DNA of 64,000 nt from Owenia fusiformis (lineage: Eukaryota; Annelida; Polychaeta; Sabellida; Oweniidae): positions 6,459,341 to 6,523,340 of the forward strand of contig CAIIXF020000008.1 in the NCBI GenBank assembly GCA_903813345.2, read 5' to 3'. Both the position numbers and the translations under genes were made by a program. The notes under the pieces are model-generated. The model did not search any database and was not told the DNA's origin. It saw nothing but the letters and a program-made list of their open reading frames with translations. Shown piece by piece: positions 40,801 through 54,290 of this stretch (position 1 is the stretch's first letter; the number at the start of each line of letters is the position of its first letter).

Positions 40801-43800
40801 GCTGTTATATTAACAAGTGTACAAATGAATAAAGATGACCAATCTATATCAAGTAGATAATAATAGCCAAGACTCACAATATAAATTGAACCATTCAACT
40901 GGATTAATTTGATGTAATTGTTTCTGAGGAGAAAGTATAGAGATCTGGTGCAATATTCCAGTTATTAAGGGATGATTAGTGACAATGTGTCATGACTCCT
41001 TCTGTATTTAATTGCTACTGCTTAGATATCAATTGATCAGGCTAGATAAATGAATCGGCTCATTTCTGCATTGTGTCTCTGCCTCGGGATGTTGGATTAA
41101 CAAGGTCTGGTACCAAACTGGTAAAGCGAGTATGCTGCCCCAGTTTATTTTCCTAACTGGTGATTTAAAGATGATTATAGTGGCCGACACAGGGACGCAA
41201 GACTAAGTCTTACTCATGCTAACCCCATATTCATGTATAATGGTAGGAAAAAGTCCTCATAGTTATGAAGGAAGTGAAAAAGTAAATAGTTCCCATCTAG
41301 AAAATTGAAACCTAATATAGCATGAAGTTTGCAACTCAGGGAATTGTAATATATGAAGATGTTAGGCTTATGGCAATGCAAACTTAGTATGTTGCCCTTA
41401 GTAGATAACGAAACAAAGTTTTCTTGCATTTCATCCCAAAATATTCTTTATAACCATTGCAGGTAGGTCATATAAAGATGGAACTGACAGAAAGAAAGTA
41501 AAACTGTGAAGCGGTTTGCTTTGTAACAATGCTTTTTCTATATAATCTTGCAATCCTAACCAGATTAGCAGGACACGATTGTAACCTGATACGGCTCCCC
41601 CATATAGAGCCTTACACTGACTTACCTCACTGGGCCATTGTATGCAAACTCCAACATAAACAAGAATTGTGCACATAAACAATGTTCTTTAGAACCACAC
41701 AATGGTATTACCATTTACTGGTATAATATTTGGATTAACTTAAAGGAACTTTAATAAGACTTGGCAATAATCATCTACAAAGCTGGCCCAAGCCAAGAAT
41801 GACAGGTAGCAATTTTATGATTTCAGTCTAATGGCATGCTCCAAGAAATTGACCAAGTTCTTCGTTTATTACAGTTAACAAGTAATTAACTGACCTTTTT
41901 TATTGGAGATTTGCACCAAGCTTTATATAGGTAATGGCAGAAAATTACAAATGCCATATTACAGATAGATTGCAGCATTTACACTATCATTTGTCACTTT
42001 AAAGCCCTACAAGATTGCATACTGAAGATAAACAAATCATATCCTATGGTGGATATAAGTGTTATCTTCAAGCAAATAGCTATACCTATCATTACAAATT
42101 AGGAGCAAGCTGTAAGTTACAAAGTTGCCATTTGTTATAGATGCCAAACTCTGAAAACTGAACTCTGAATGCTAACACTGTCCGCAAAAGACTAGAACAA
42201 CACATCACCACTTGTGATTTCATGAAGCAAATCTGAATTTAACAACTACAACAAATCAAAACAAAATACTGTTTTATGAGGCTCCTTTGAAGTTGACATT
42301 TGCCATTAAAAAATAAACTGCAACTGTTTTATTTAGTTCAACCCTAAACTGTAACGCTGTTTCATTAAATTCAACCCTAAACTGTAACAGTGTTTCATTG
42401 AGTTCAACCCTGACAAGGTAAGGGTAACTGTATTAGCACTGAATTAGGGATAATCTAAGATAAGTCGTATAGGGTCATAAATCATGTACAGGGATAAAAC
42501 CTGTCAATTGGATTTACCTGCTTACTAACTCATCCACTATGTTCCTTTAACTCAATACACATTATGGGGGTGGTCTCAAAAATTGATTGTGATTTTTTGT
42601 TTTCATAGATAACCCTATTACAAGAAGCCATTCATTTTACAGATTGATTTAATATGCACACAAGCACACCTCTGGGGACTGGTCAGAACAAATCCATAGA
42701 TGCAAATATTTTGAAGCAAAACAATTCTATTGTTTCATGATATTTTCAAATGAAATATGATCAAGTAGAAGAGAAACGAGACACGATTGATTTCCAACAG
42801 AGCACCATGTGGGTGTCAGGTATATTGTGTCTATGGTACATCATAATAATATATTCACTTAATAAAACAGAATCAGGCTAAAAAATCTGAGATGTGAAAG
42901 TTCGTTAATGCACTTCAAATAAAAGGACTCCTCTAGCATGTTTACCCTTTCCAGTAGTTTAGTTTTGATTCATTAAAAGAGAGCTTCAGCTGTATCTTTT
43001 ATATTCTGACCCCCAGCATACCATTGTCATAATCAGAACAAGAACCATAATTATTGTAACGGCAGAACCCAAGGTTGTGTGGCAAGAGACCATATTTTAC
43101 ATGGATCATAAACCATTAAACATCCGGTCAGTTAGCTTTATAGCCAATAATAATGATAAAAATCGTATTATTGTCCAAAAAGAGAATGTTTCAAGGCTAT
43201 CAAACAGATGTCTACAATAAATACAATCATTTGACAAATGTTGTCCCGGATTTTATTACTTCCATAATCAATATCAAATCAAATTAAAAATGAAGGCCTC
43301 GGAGAATTAGGTTACCCAGCTATTATCCTGAGTTCATGTCCTTCGAAATCAATAGACGGGAGCAACGAATTCCCATTTCAAAATAATATTCAAACATGAG
43401 GCTTTAACATTGAGATGTGTGAGAATATATGTTTTATACATAAGAATCATTTCTTATTCGTTTTCTTCAAATCATCATTCATACTCATCGGTGTGTATGT
43501 TTTTATCTCTTTCGATTGTTGCCCCTTGTTTCTGATGATTGAGTCAGTTTTGGGATCTGATCTAGCCTACGGGTCATGCAGAGGTTAAATGATTAATTCA
43601 TTTAGTAGCATGTGCACTGCATCCATAATCATAATCATGAATTTTGGATGGAAACACATGACACCTCTATTGTTATTATTGATACTGGCAAAGACAAGTC
43701 CGAATCATATGACCTGAATTGCATGTAATTTAAAATCATTATTATTTTTCAATTTTAATTATTTTCCAAACATCCTCTGTATCATAGATTCATTATAAGT

Positions 43801-44112
43801 TTGGCACGTTGTTGCACTTCAACTATTTCAAGTAATTATGCTTTGAAAAATTCCGATAAAGAAATCTTAAATGTTGTCAATGTTCAATATAAGTGAAATA
43901 GGCATGCATTGTTAAGTTCATTAAACTTGAGTGGGTTTTGATGTTGTTCAAAATATGTCAGATGTCTGCATGTAAAAATCTAGACATAACACAGTGATGA
44001 ATTCTGTCAAACATGCAAGCTATGTGTAGTTATTCTAAAATGTGTGATAGGGACGGGACAGTGTTAGCAAAATTTCTATTGGCAGCATACTAAGACTACC
44101 ATTTCTTCGATA
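40801..44112. other. Non-coding stretch, no gene seen
   Basis: It contains a decayed GTCACCAC-type copy around 42118-42220 and a 33-bp minisatellite at 42318-42412. Nothing else was recognised. Confidence 0.55.
42318..42412. repeat. 33-bp minisatellite, three units
   Basis: TTCAACCCTAAACTGTAAC..TGTTTCATT recurs with 33-bp spacing (TTCAACCCT at 42337, 42370, 42403). Confidence 0.88.
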
Positions 44113-44268
44113 CAGTAAAACCTGTCTTAGTGAACACCTCTCTCAAAAGAACACTTGTCTCCAGTAGATACCCTGACTTCTATATAAATAAATTAGCCTC
44201 TCTGTAGTGAACACCTACACCCCTACAGTGAACATGTTTATGTGGTTCACTGTACATATATTTTACTG
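44113..44268 (+). mobile_element. Pogo-like MITE, copy 2
   Basis: CAGTAAAACCTGTCTTAGTG at the left and TATATTTTACTG at the right, flanked by TA on both sides (44111-44112 and 44269-44270). The interior contains several GTGAACACCT motifs like the other copies. Confidence 0.7.
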
Positions 44269-47200
44269 TACATAATGCGGATATACCTAAAATGTCACCA
44301 TGTTAATACCAACCCTTGCATTAATAATACAATTCATGCTATATTATTTAACACAAATATGTTTAATTGAAAATGACATCCTATTTATCACCGAAGAACA
44401 TAGTTCACTATATGACTGACTGTATTAAAGCATCTAAGCAATCTGCTACACATAATCAATCGATGTATCAATCTTACAAACTCATCAATTTTATCTGTCA
44501 CTTCCGATTCCCTCTGCACTAACAATACACATTGCAGAATCATTTAGATTACTACAATGAATGGTACTTACGATTGGCCTAATTGACGCAATTTGAAAAT
44601 GTCACTTTCTGTGAGAAGTCGTAGATTATCATATTTCAGATTGTGTTTCAAGGATGTAATTGATGAATTTAACAAGTATTTTTGATTGACCACTTACCAT
44701 ACTTGTTATAGGCAATCAGACTAATTACCAAATGATCATTTAAAAAGAAAATCTGTTTTTTAGAAGGTGCTACGAACACATGGGATGAATATATTTCTAT
44801 TGGTCCTAGATGAGTCTAATAAAGGAACTCTGATGGTGAAAAGATCTCTTTTTTTGTAACTGACAAGCTGTAATTTTGGGACCCACTCTAGCTAATTACC
44901 CTGCACAGTCTAATTATAAACTACTGAAGATGAAGCTCTCTTTTAAGAGGTGAAGTTGAATGAATGCAAAGGGTACCAGCTAATCATTCTAGCTGTTAAA
45001 TCAGTAGAATAAAAATAGCTGGCAAAAGGTATGGGATATGATTTATTCATTCATCTTGAGAAAATATTGTATTTTCCCTGATTTCTATGAAATGTCTGTC
45101 AATTTGATTAGAGAGTTCGATATGAAAAGCAATGAATTACTCCTAACCAAATATGTTCACCAAGAAAGTTATGAATACTGCATAAAGGTTTATTTTTTAT
45201 AATGAATAGTTTCTCTCTGTGAATGTGATCTGTTATAAATGGAATATTGATGGAATCCTATGCTTGACTCGTCTAGCAAATTGAGCTAAGGGACAATCTT
45301 ATTGCTGGCACTTTGTATAATGAAGTCAAGCAACATTTCAAGACATTTACTTATTTTGGCAGATGTCTCATAATATAGCTGCGATGAAGTCTGGGAGTGA
45401 AATAATTCATAGAAAATAAGTCTGAGATTGAAATAGCAGAAATAAATAAAAAATACAAAAATTGAGTGAGAAGATTTTTAGTAAAGATGAAAACCAAACT
45501 GTATGACATAAAGGATTTTTTACTTTTTTTTAAGGAGGCAGGGTCCAACATTTTGATGAGATTGCTAGAGACGAAGGACTTGGGGGAGAATGAGCTTTTG
45601 AAGGTTTTGCTGCATGGCTGGCCACAATGAAACACAATCACGTAAAGGGACAATAAGTTAATAACTAGAATCGATTCCTGGTATCAGCACAAATCAGCCA
45701 TATCTCCCCAAATACATCCAATAAGATCATGGCATCTGATATCTCAAAAGTTCAATAAAACCTATTCACAAGTGAACTATTAAATTGACTAGTATAAATG
45801 TCATGTATCCCAAAGAGATAAGTTAGAACAATATTACATTTAATGGTACTGTATGTCCCCAAAATAATAACTTCAGAATCTATTTTACTCCGCACCAATC
45901 AAAATAAAATAGTTAACTGGAACAAGTGCACTTAAGAACTCAATGAATATAAAATAAATACAGTTGTATGGAATGTTATGGGAGTATCAAATCTAAATGT
46001 AGAAATGCAGATATGTAACCATCATGTGAGATTCGCTTCTAAGGCTCCTTGAAAACATTGACACAGGCTTAAATGGCATTAAGAGAGATCATAGCCAGCC
46101 GTCATTCAGTTTTTCATGAAAGCTAGTTTGAAAACAGCCATAAGAAGAAATGAGTAGGAGAATGCTAAAAGGCAGAGGTCCAACAAACCACACAGGCATT
46201 TTAACTTGAGAAAGTACATCACTGATTTTTCAGGTCTGGACCTCTAGATAAACATAATAAGAAATACAAGTAGTACAAGAAAATGACATTGAGTTACTTA
46301 TAAAGCTTCAATATTCAGTATTCAATGCCTTGTCCTTAGCACTTTATAAAGTCACAATTGGCCTGTCCTTAAATGTATACAAAATTATTGTCATATCAAA
46401 ACATTCATATATGATGTTATTTTAGTACTTGGACAGTATTTTTAATGTCAGCATATTAGCCAATTTAATGTACCTTTAAGAGCTGCCTTAGCCAACATTA
46501 GAGCTCAGACAGAAACATCATAATAGCATGAGAAATTATTTTCAAATTGGATTCTATCAATATTTCATCTATTACTTGACATTTTTGATGTGGGTATTAA
46601 AACACAAAATATATTTATCTTATTGTTTGTATCATTTCATTCCATTTCACTGCGTTGGTTTAGAAAAACATGAATATAATGGAGTATTTTGAAAGTTTGG
46701 AAATGTTGCCAAACATAAATGGTGTACTATCCTTCAGCTATTATATATTCCTCAAATATGACACTGTGTGACATAGTCAAGTTGTCATTAAGCCAACAGT
46801 ATATATGGCAATACATGACCAGAATCACAACACTAAAACATGAACAAATACATGCAAACTACAATTGGGACCTTTTTCTGGGCTGATATCAATTCCCCGC
46901 AAAGGTGTCCTCAAATCCATGGTGCATAATATAACATTTAAGATTTTCCATCCTCTGGTGGTACATGACATAAATTCACAATTTTGGACCAGTATATTTT
47001 TGATCTATTTCTCTATTTTTACATTATAACATAAGTCCTTTTTCAAGGTATGAGATAATAAGATAATACAGACTCAATAAACATTTTTTCAAATATGCGA
47101 TCACAACGCAAAGTTCCAAGAAATGCCAAATATTGTCATTATTCTCTATTTATCTCTATGGAGCATTTTCCATTTGGGCCATTTCAATGATACTTTGTAT

Positions 47201-50200
47201 TTAATGTGTTCTTCAGATTTGATGCTTGTGAGATTGTCCTCATATATAGTTGTTATGTATACATATATGCTTACAGCAAGCCTCTCAACAAACAAATGTA
47301 TTTACTTGAATCATATTGAACCAAGTATTTGTATTGGAGATGATCCCAACATAAACAATTTGCATTCCCACACATACAAACATTATTTTACATATGGATA
47401 TAAAAACATAGAAACAACAAAAACATGAGAATATTACTATAGCCTTACATGTAAAAATTCTGAATTCACTCATATATACGTAAATTTGAGTGGATTGCAT
47501 TTGGGTCGAAGCCGTTTGGCTTGCGCCAAGTATTTACAGTATTATTGTCATTATAGTCATTGAAGTCATTATAACTATTGTGGTATATATAACCTTTAAG
47601 ACCTCTTGTTTCTGAAGAATAGTTTTAGATAGTTTGGATCAGCTAGCACTATACTACCCTTTTCCAAAGTTCTTTCAAAAGAGAGCTTTATCTTCCTAAT
47701 TGGAGCAATAGGGTCAGGTACACAAACACAATATAAAGAGGGCCTCTGGTAACTCAAAATACTTCTTAATAACATTATTCAACATACATGTATGTGGAGA
47801 CCTTTATTGAGTCGACTGCAGCATTTGACAGGTCCTAAAGGCATTTAAAGTATACCTGCATTTACTATTATGATTGTGGTAGTGTCACTAACTTCATAAT
47901 ATGTCTTTGTTTTCATCAATGAAATTGGATTGAACTGAATAAAAAGCTTTCAATGTTGCAAAGCCTTTCTGAGTCTGCCCTTTGGCTTGTAGGAATTCAT
48001 ACTATAAGTATATTGTATAAGTATATTATTTGGAATGTTCTTACAAGTCAAGACTGAAATGTATTGTGACGATGTAACCTCTACAACCAAACAACTTCAT
48101 TCGTAGTTCACACCTGGCCTCAGTTTTTAATAAAAACACATTTTGAGTAGAAGAGAAACTTTGGAGATTATCCCTCATGGGTATCTAAATGTGTATCTAT
48201 AAGAATTTTTCCTGGTCTTGCCTCTATTTTATTTTTACCAATATCCATTTTTCAGATTCAGTAACTCTAGATCTCTCCACAATATGCACCAAAAGCTTTA
48301 TAAATATGTACTCGGGTACGATAATACTTGAAGCAAACCGAATAGAAAAACAGAAAAATGTCTTATGAAATGTATTTTATGATTAGGTAGGCTGGGGTGT
48401 AAGCTCTACAGTATCGAGTACCCTTCCGCCATATTCCAATATACTCTAGGCACTCACAATGAATATCACCTCTTATATCAATCAGAGCATTAGGCTCTCT
48501 ATCATTTACTGTATCAACATGACTGGTTATAGATCTAGGATATACAAACACAGGTATCTATGTATCTATCCAATCCCCTGCCACAATGTCTAACCACATA
48601 CCTGGCGACTTTAATTAATGTGGCCCATATTTTTCAGTTTGAAAAATGTAACATAACATGTAAACAATATAATGAAACCTTACATGAATACTGGGAGATA
48701 TATAATTGTTGGAAAATGTTATTTCTGGTGGCGGATTTGTAGAAAGGGATTACATTTGAGTTCGTTTTCTAGTTCCCGTCTCATATGAGAAGATACATGA
48801 GCCAAAGTGATACAGACATTCTAGTGGATGACAAACAAATATAATACCTCCCAATCACAGGTCTCCTCCAGTGTAAGCCAGCGTGATATAGAAAAATCAA
48901 TTGAGAATAAAAGGACAATTATCTATTGTTTGTTTTCATGCATTTTGTGGTATGTTTGGATTGGTTTAGCCTGGTTGTAATAATGTTGACATGGGTGGTA
49001 TGTGTGTTGACTAGGAATCAATTAGTCAATATATTCATCAAGGAAATAATTTCCTAGAGAACTAATGACTATTGAGATTTCTTGAAATCGAACTGCCTGT
49101 GGTACTGAAGTGGTATTATTGTCAAAATGTATCCTTATGCAATTATACAATTTCTTGTGTAATATATACTCTTGCTTTTCCAACGTAGTAATATGAACGC
49201 CCCTACATCCCCATGCTTTACTTTTTACTAGCAGTGAAAAGAACAATGTGAAGAGAAACACCATGTATGTATTTTGAAAAAAAAGATTTAATATGATGGG
49301 TTATAGAGAGAGGTCAAAGGAAATGCAAAATGTAAAAAAAACTACTCTCTATGACAGAATATTGAAAAATGGGTTGTAATCCTTCCACTTTGTTCCTATA
49401 TTTGTAAGGTCTCTCTGGTTTGTATGATTATTTATACAAGCCAATGTATCCTCTTTCAGTTCATTCATTTGTTCTCTTTACAAAGGTCAAATAGCCCAAA
49501 ATTGTTATTTTATTTTCACTTTAGGAGCTTCAAATGTTTACATTTCAAAGTATGTATAGACTTCAGTATCTGATGTTTATTCTTAAAAATGTCCTCAAGG
49601 AGAGTCATTCTGACCACAAGAAAACACAAGAAAAGTACCTTTCAAAAAAGTTGATGTGGAGAATAGAAAGTTTCACTCTTGCAGTCTGAAAAGTTGGTAA
49701 CTCACAAAATATTCAATATACATAAAATATAAGAAAAATATTCTTACTATTCGTATAATTATGATCGTTAACCTTATTGCTGAGGAATTTTGGTTAAAAA
49801 TATCACTTTTAGTTGATGGGTCTAAAAAGAGAACCTAATATTTTCGGTTGCAAAAAGGATACATATACAGTCCAGACTTTAACCACAACATTTGTTACAA
49901 ACCTTTGTTACAAGATCCAAAAATAATGTTTGAAATGTTTGATAAATGATGTTAAGATTGACCGAAACATTACAAAAGGAAACTTAGATCCTCATTCAGT
50001 GCAAATTAAAATAATTACCCATCAATAGATAAATCAAAGACACCAGAAGTTGTGGTTGCCAAAAAACACGTTGTTCCGTTTACCATAAATACTTGAGAAA
50101 CTGAGGTAATTTTTAGCAATACTATCATTGACCTTTGCACAGAAAATACTCTATGAGGCATTACTGAAATCTTGCTAAAGATATACCTCTATTTCACTCA

Positions 50201-50760
50201 CTTCACCATGGTTACCAGCGGATTTACCAGACTCTTTTTGAAGCTAATGCTGTGAGAGCCTCTACTCTGAAGTAATGCACAAAGGCTATGGTTGGTTATC
50301 ACAATACCATGGGTTCTACATGCAAAAGGTCATGTTATGAATTCTTCAGGAATTCTTCAGGAATTCTTCAGTGTTGCCAGCAATGTTAGTAATCCTATTT
50401 ATTCCTTTCTATCTCTTGTTTGCTTTTTAGACAAATTGTAACTATAGCAACTGGCTTTGAATCGCTGACAGGTCTTTCTTAAGTCATGTTTTGATATTTC
50501 AAGTGATTTCCTTTTCAACAAAGGCATTCTTCTCATCTACTTGTTCGAATTCATCACCTTCAGTATCAATGACACCCTCAATGCAATTGACTCTTTGGAC
50601 TATGGAAACTACAAAGTAAAGCCTGTTTCATTTCAGATAATTGGAACAAAAATATAAAAATAAATGGTAAGACCTTCTTAAGAGAGTCCAATCTAGTATA
50701 ATAGTATATTACTACATGTTTCTGAGCTTCAAGGTAGAATTACAGACTGAGATACATATA
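44269..50760. other. Non-coding stretch, no gene seen
   Basis: It contains the second copy of the short dispersed repeat (44911-44970). The rest is AT-rich DNA. Open frames at 45351-45653 and 48363-48551 (minus) have no recognisable domain. Confidence 0.55.
44911..44970 (+). repeat. Short dispersed repeat, copy 2
   Basis: CTAATTATAAACTACTGAAG followed by ATGAAGCTCTCTTTTAAGAG and GTGAAGTTGAATGAATGCAA, matching 29653-29714 almost base for base. Confidence 0.6.
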
Positions 50761-50922
50761 CAGTAAAACCTGTAAAGTGGAACATTTCCTGTAAGCTGAA
50801 AACCTCTGTATATGACACTTTCAGAGTCCCAAGACCAAAATGAACCCCTGTATGTGAATCACCTCCCAAGTAGAACATCTTTAGATGTACCAATAGTTGT
50901 TCCACTTATACAGGTCTTATTG
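50761..50922 (+). mobile_element. Pogo-like MITE, copy 3
   Basis: The left end CAGTAAAACCTGTAAAGTGG follows TA. The right end ACAGGTCTTATTG carries two changes from the perfect repeat. The interior is built of GTGGAACAT/CCTCTGTAT motifs as in the copy at 7667. Confidence 0.7.
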
Positions 50923-53900
50923 TGCAAGAAAAGCAGCAGGTAAAGGTAAACCACTTTTCACATGGAATATGATGTTGGATTAACACATGGTGTTATATCT
51001 TAATTGATAACTTATGTAGCCCAGGAGTAGAACACTTTCAACATTTTAGACATTCAAGTAGGTCTGCACCACAAGGTCATATCAATAAAAGTGCAATTTG
51101 CAGACTTTCTTAGGGCAAGTTGATGAATATGAATTCACAATCAGGGTTGTATACATAAGTATGAAGATTATAATGTAATGATGACTTAATAATGGTAAAA
51201 TGTATATTGCTAGTGACCAATCACTATCTGATGAGTTAAAACCAAGTGTTGATGAAGAAGAAGGCAGGGGTCCATAAACCACATCTTATTCATTCATTCA
51301 TTCTATATGTATTACACTTTTAACTTGTCTTATATCTATGCTTCAATTCAAAATGAGAAAAACAGAGTGATGAGAATGAATGTGATTCATTTTGAAACTA
51401 TTACACCTCTAACTTTTTACTACATAAGAACCTTTGTATCAAGATACAATTTTCTCATTCACCAATACTGGTAAAGTTATAAACTTGGACCTAACTGCTC
51501 CAAGTAAAGTATGTGGTGAACACTATCTTAAAAAACAAAATTGATTGAGTAAAAGAGTGGACAGAGTAAGGAATAAGTAAGTAGACATGTAGTTAACACT
51601 CTAAATTGTACAAAAAGATCTGAAAATTAGTCAGCTCATTCAAAATTAAGAGAGAAATGACATGAAATAGCTGTAAACAAATGAAGTCTCATGCCAGGTT
51701 CAGGAATGAATTCTAACAGAACAAGTGCATCAGGAACCACTTGAGGTCTTGTAAACATATAAAACTTTCCACATATCAGGCAACCTCAGATGGCCTGAAT
51801 GTGTAAAAACTCCTGGAATTTTTGTTGATATCAGGATTTGTGATTATCAAGGATAATCAACATGTTATCCACAAGTTTGTCTTCATTGCAAGAGTGTTTA
51901 ACCCTGTCCTCACAAGAAACAAATTCACTATCCCAGGTAAAAACAAATTCTCTCTGGACTTTAAATTCATTCTGATTTTTCTAACATTTCTGTATCATTT
52001 GGAATTTTGTTCATTTGGAATCGTTTTGTTCCTTGGTAGTTCTATTCTTTCTTTGTTTTGTCTTTTCACGAATACCAAGACTTTGACAATGCTAAGAGCT
52101 GCTTGCAATTTACAGATGCAATGACAAACTATTCAGTTACTACTTTCATTGGTTCTGGAATTGTCAAGTACTCAATCTGAAGCATTGTGTCAAAATGACT
52201 CACTTTTTTATAATCATGAACTATATAATGAAAGTGGTACCATTCCTCACGTGATGTTTCTTACTCGTGCCATTCCTCGCGTTATGTTTCTTACCCCCCC
52301 CCCCCCCCCCATTGCCTAGTTGGTACCTTGCGGTCCTGTCTTGAATGGTTCCTTCAAATTTTAGAGAGACATGACATGTAATATCCTTAACAAGCGAGAA
52401 TTTCACCCTTGGTTCAGAATGTATTATTGTATTTCCATATCAAGTCAAGAGAAGACTGAATCTGAGACATAAGTTTGAATCATGAAGAAGTTCTTTCATG
52501 ATACCTAAATAAAGGTTAAGTTCTTCAATTTGTACTTATTAACCCCACTCAAGTATTTCAGATATGCCTAATTATGAGTCTTATAGTAATCTGCCACAGG
52601 GAACCGAACAGTACTTCAGATTCTGAGCCCTCCACTTGACTCCATTGATGGCTTTTACCTCAGGAATGACCAAAAGCTCTCAAATGAGATTAACACTTGC
52701 TATCAGGTGGAACTTTTTATATATTAAAGGATTTGGGGTGTTTAGGATACATGAATAATATACGGGATTTTGTGTGTGTAGGTGGTCCCCCATCCTTTGA
52801 TGTATCAGGTGTGATGCTTTCACAAACATTTGATTCAATAGATCAGGAATCAAAGCACATTTATGAATAACTGACAAAAGTGACAATATCCCATAATATC
52901 ATATTCAGGAAACATATGTATAATGACCATATGTGTTTCTGGACAGAAATGCATATTTAACTGATCAAAACTACCTAAAACTATATCATTCTGTCTCAAT
53001 ACAATTGGTTCACAAGCAAATACCCTTATTAGAGAACTGTTTAATACAAATGTACTGTTAATGGTATTGGACATTATTATATCGAAATGGGTGAAGCAAA
53101 CAGCGTAAGCAATAAAACACCAACTGGTGTTTTAAATAAAGTTCAACAAGACACACAAGCTGTACACCCCAATAAAATACAATCTGTAACATACAATATA
53201 TGGTAACATCTATTCATTCATGTTTTATTATTGACTCTACTTCGAAAACTTCAAATATGTAAAGGACTTTAACCTTCACAAACATTCTGACACATGCATA
53301 TAACCTATGAGTACTTATTTGAATATCAATGTATGTGGAGAACATGTTCACTATAGTGAACTTTTACAACATGAAATATTTGGGACCTCTTATATTATAA
53401 TATAGGATCATTATTATTTTGTTGAATATTGTATTTTATTGAATGAATGGTTTAGTGAATGCTCTTGGGAATGATGGAAATAATTTGCCATGACCCATGA
53501 GACCACCAATACAGTAAAACCTGACTGTGTGAACATGAGAGAACATATTGTCTTTGAATAAAAGAGTTATTGGTAGCACAACTCAGACAAGTTAGGATGT
53601 CTAACATGGTCTTATTTCAAATTGTGCATCAAAACAGGGATCATTGTTGCATAAGAAAAAACATAGTGACCTATATGGGAAAAAATGTGAAAACAGGAGG
53701 GGTAGAAGAACAAATAGAGTTTTTTGCAGGGGGTACTGCTATGTGAGTGTGTGAGGGAGGGGGCAGTACTAACCTCTGGGTTTCAGGATGTAATACAGAT
53801 GCCCTAAATAATAGATTGATTCCTGCAAGATACTAAGTATTAATACTTACAGTTATTGCAATTCCAATGTTATCATATGTAATAGAACAGGTTATAAATA

Positions 53901-54159
53901 ACTAGAAGGATTAGTGTTGTTAATAATTCCTATCCTTCTATCTTTATTATGCAACAATTTATTTGGCCCAATTGGATCTTATACACTATGAAGGGAAATG
54001 GCAGAAATTATCTCCCATAAATGTCAACCCTTTTTAGAGGTCACATTTCCGCTTATAAATTAATAAATAATAATAAAAAATGGGATATCAAAATAAACAA
54101 TCATATTAATGTCATGTGGATTTTCAGTTTAATTTATAATGACTTATTCATATTTAACA
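50923..54159. other. Non-coding stretch, no gene seen
   Basis: It contains a C run of 17 (52294-52310) preceded by a diverged 29-bp duplication (GCCATTCCTC.CG.GTTATGTTTC type, 52238-52293) and a single pogo-like end at 53512. The open frame at 51822-52124 is hydrophobic noise. Confidence 0.55.
53512..53560 (+). mobile_element. Single end of a pogo-like MITE
   Basis: TA followed by CAGTAAAACCTGACTGTGTG and GAACAT motifs. No right end was identified. Confidence 0.45.
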
Positions 54160-54290
54160 ATGCATTAACATGCAAAATGTCACTACCTGCCATTTGATAC
54201 AGATGTAGAATGCTGGATGCAGACCACCAACTGCCATCACAAAACAGTTGGAGACCATAACAAGACCATAACTTTTGATAACCAGATTAA
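54160..54290 (+). mobile_element. Hairpin-ended GTCACCAC repeat, copy
   Basis: ATGCATTAACATGCAAAATG and TCACTACCTGCCATTTGATA, then GACCACCAACTGCCATCAC and CAGTTGGAGACCATAACAAG, matching the step order of the long element at 4655. The terminal hairpin is decayed. Confidence 0.65.

Noticed and set aside
41431-41682. 83-residue minus-strand frame
   Set aside because: No domain recognised, no splice context, and Cys/Leu/Tyr distribution looks random.
45351-45653. 100-residue minus-strand frame
   Set aside because: Hydrophobic Ser/Phe-rich composition as expected from AT-rich DNA; no motif and no splice signal.
48363-48551. Minus-strand segment with IDIRGDIHCECLEYIGIWRKG and a fair acceptor
   Set aside because: Composition is suggestive, but no usable donor was seen and no family was recognised; too weak to call an exon.
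51822-52124. 100-residue plus-strand frame
   Set aside because: Phe/Leu/Ile-rich noise from T-rich DNA; no recognisable domain.
52294-52310. Homopolymer C run (and G runs near 37120 and 57256)
   Set aside because: Simple homopolymers, prone to sequencing error; no structure around them supports a functional call.
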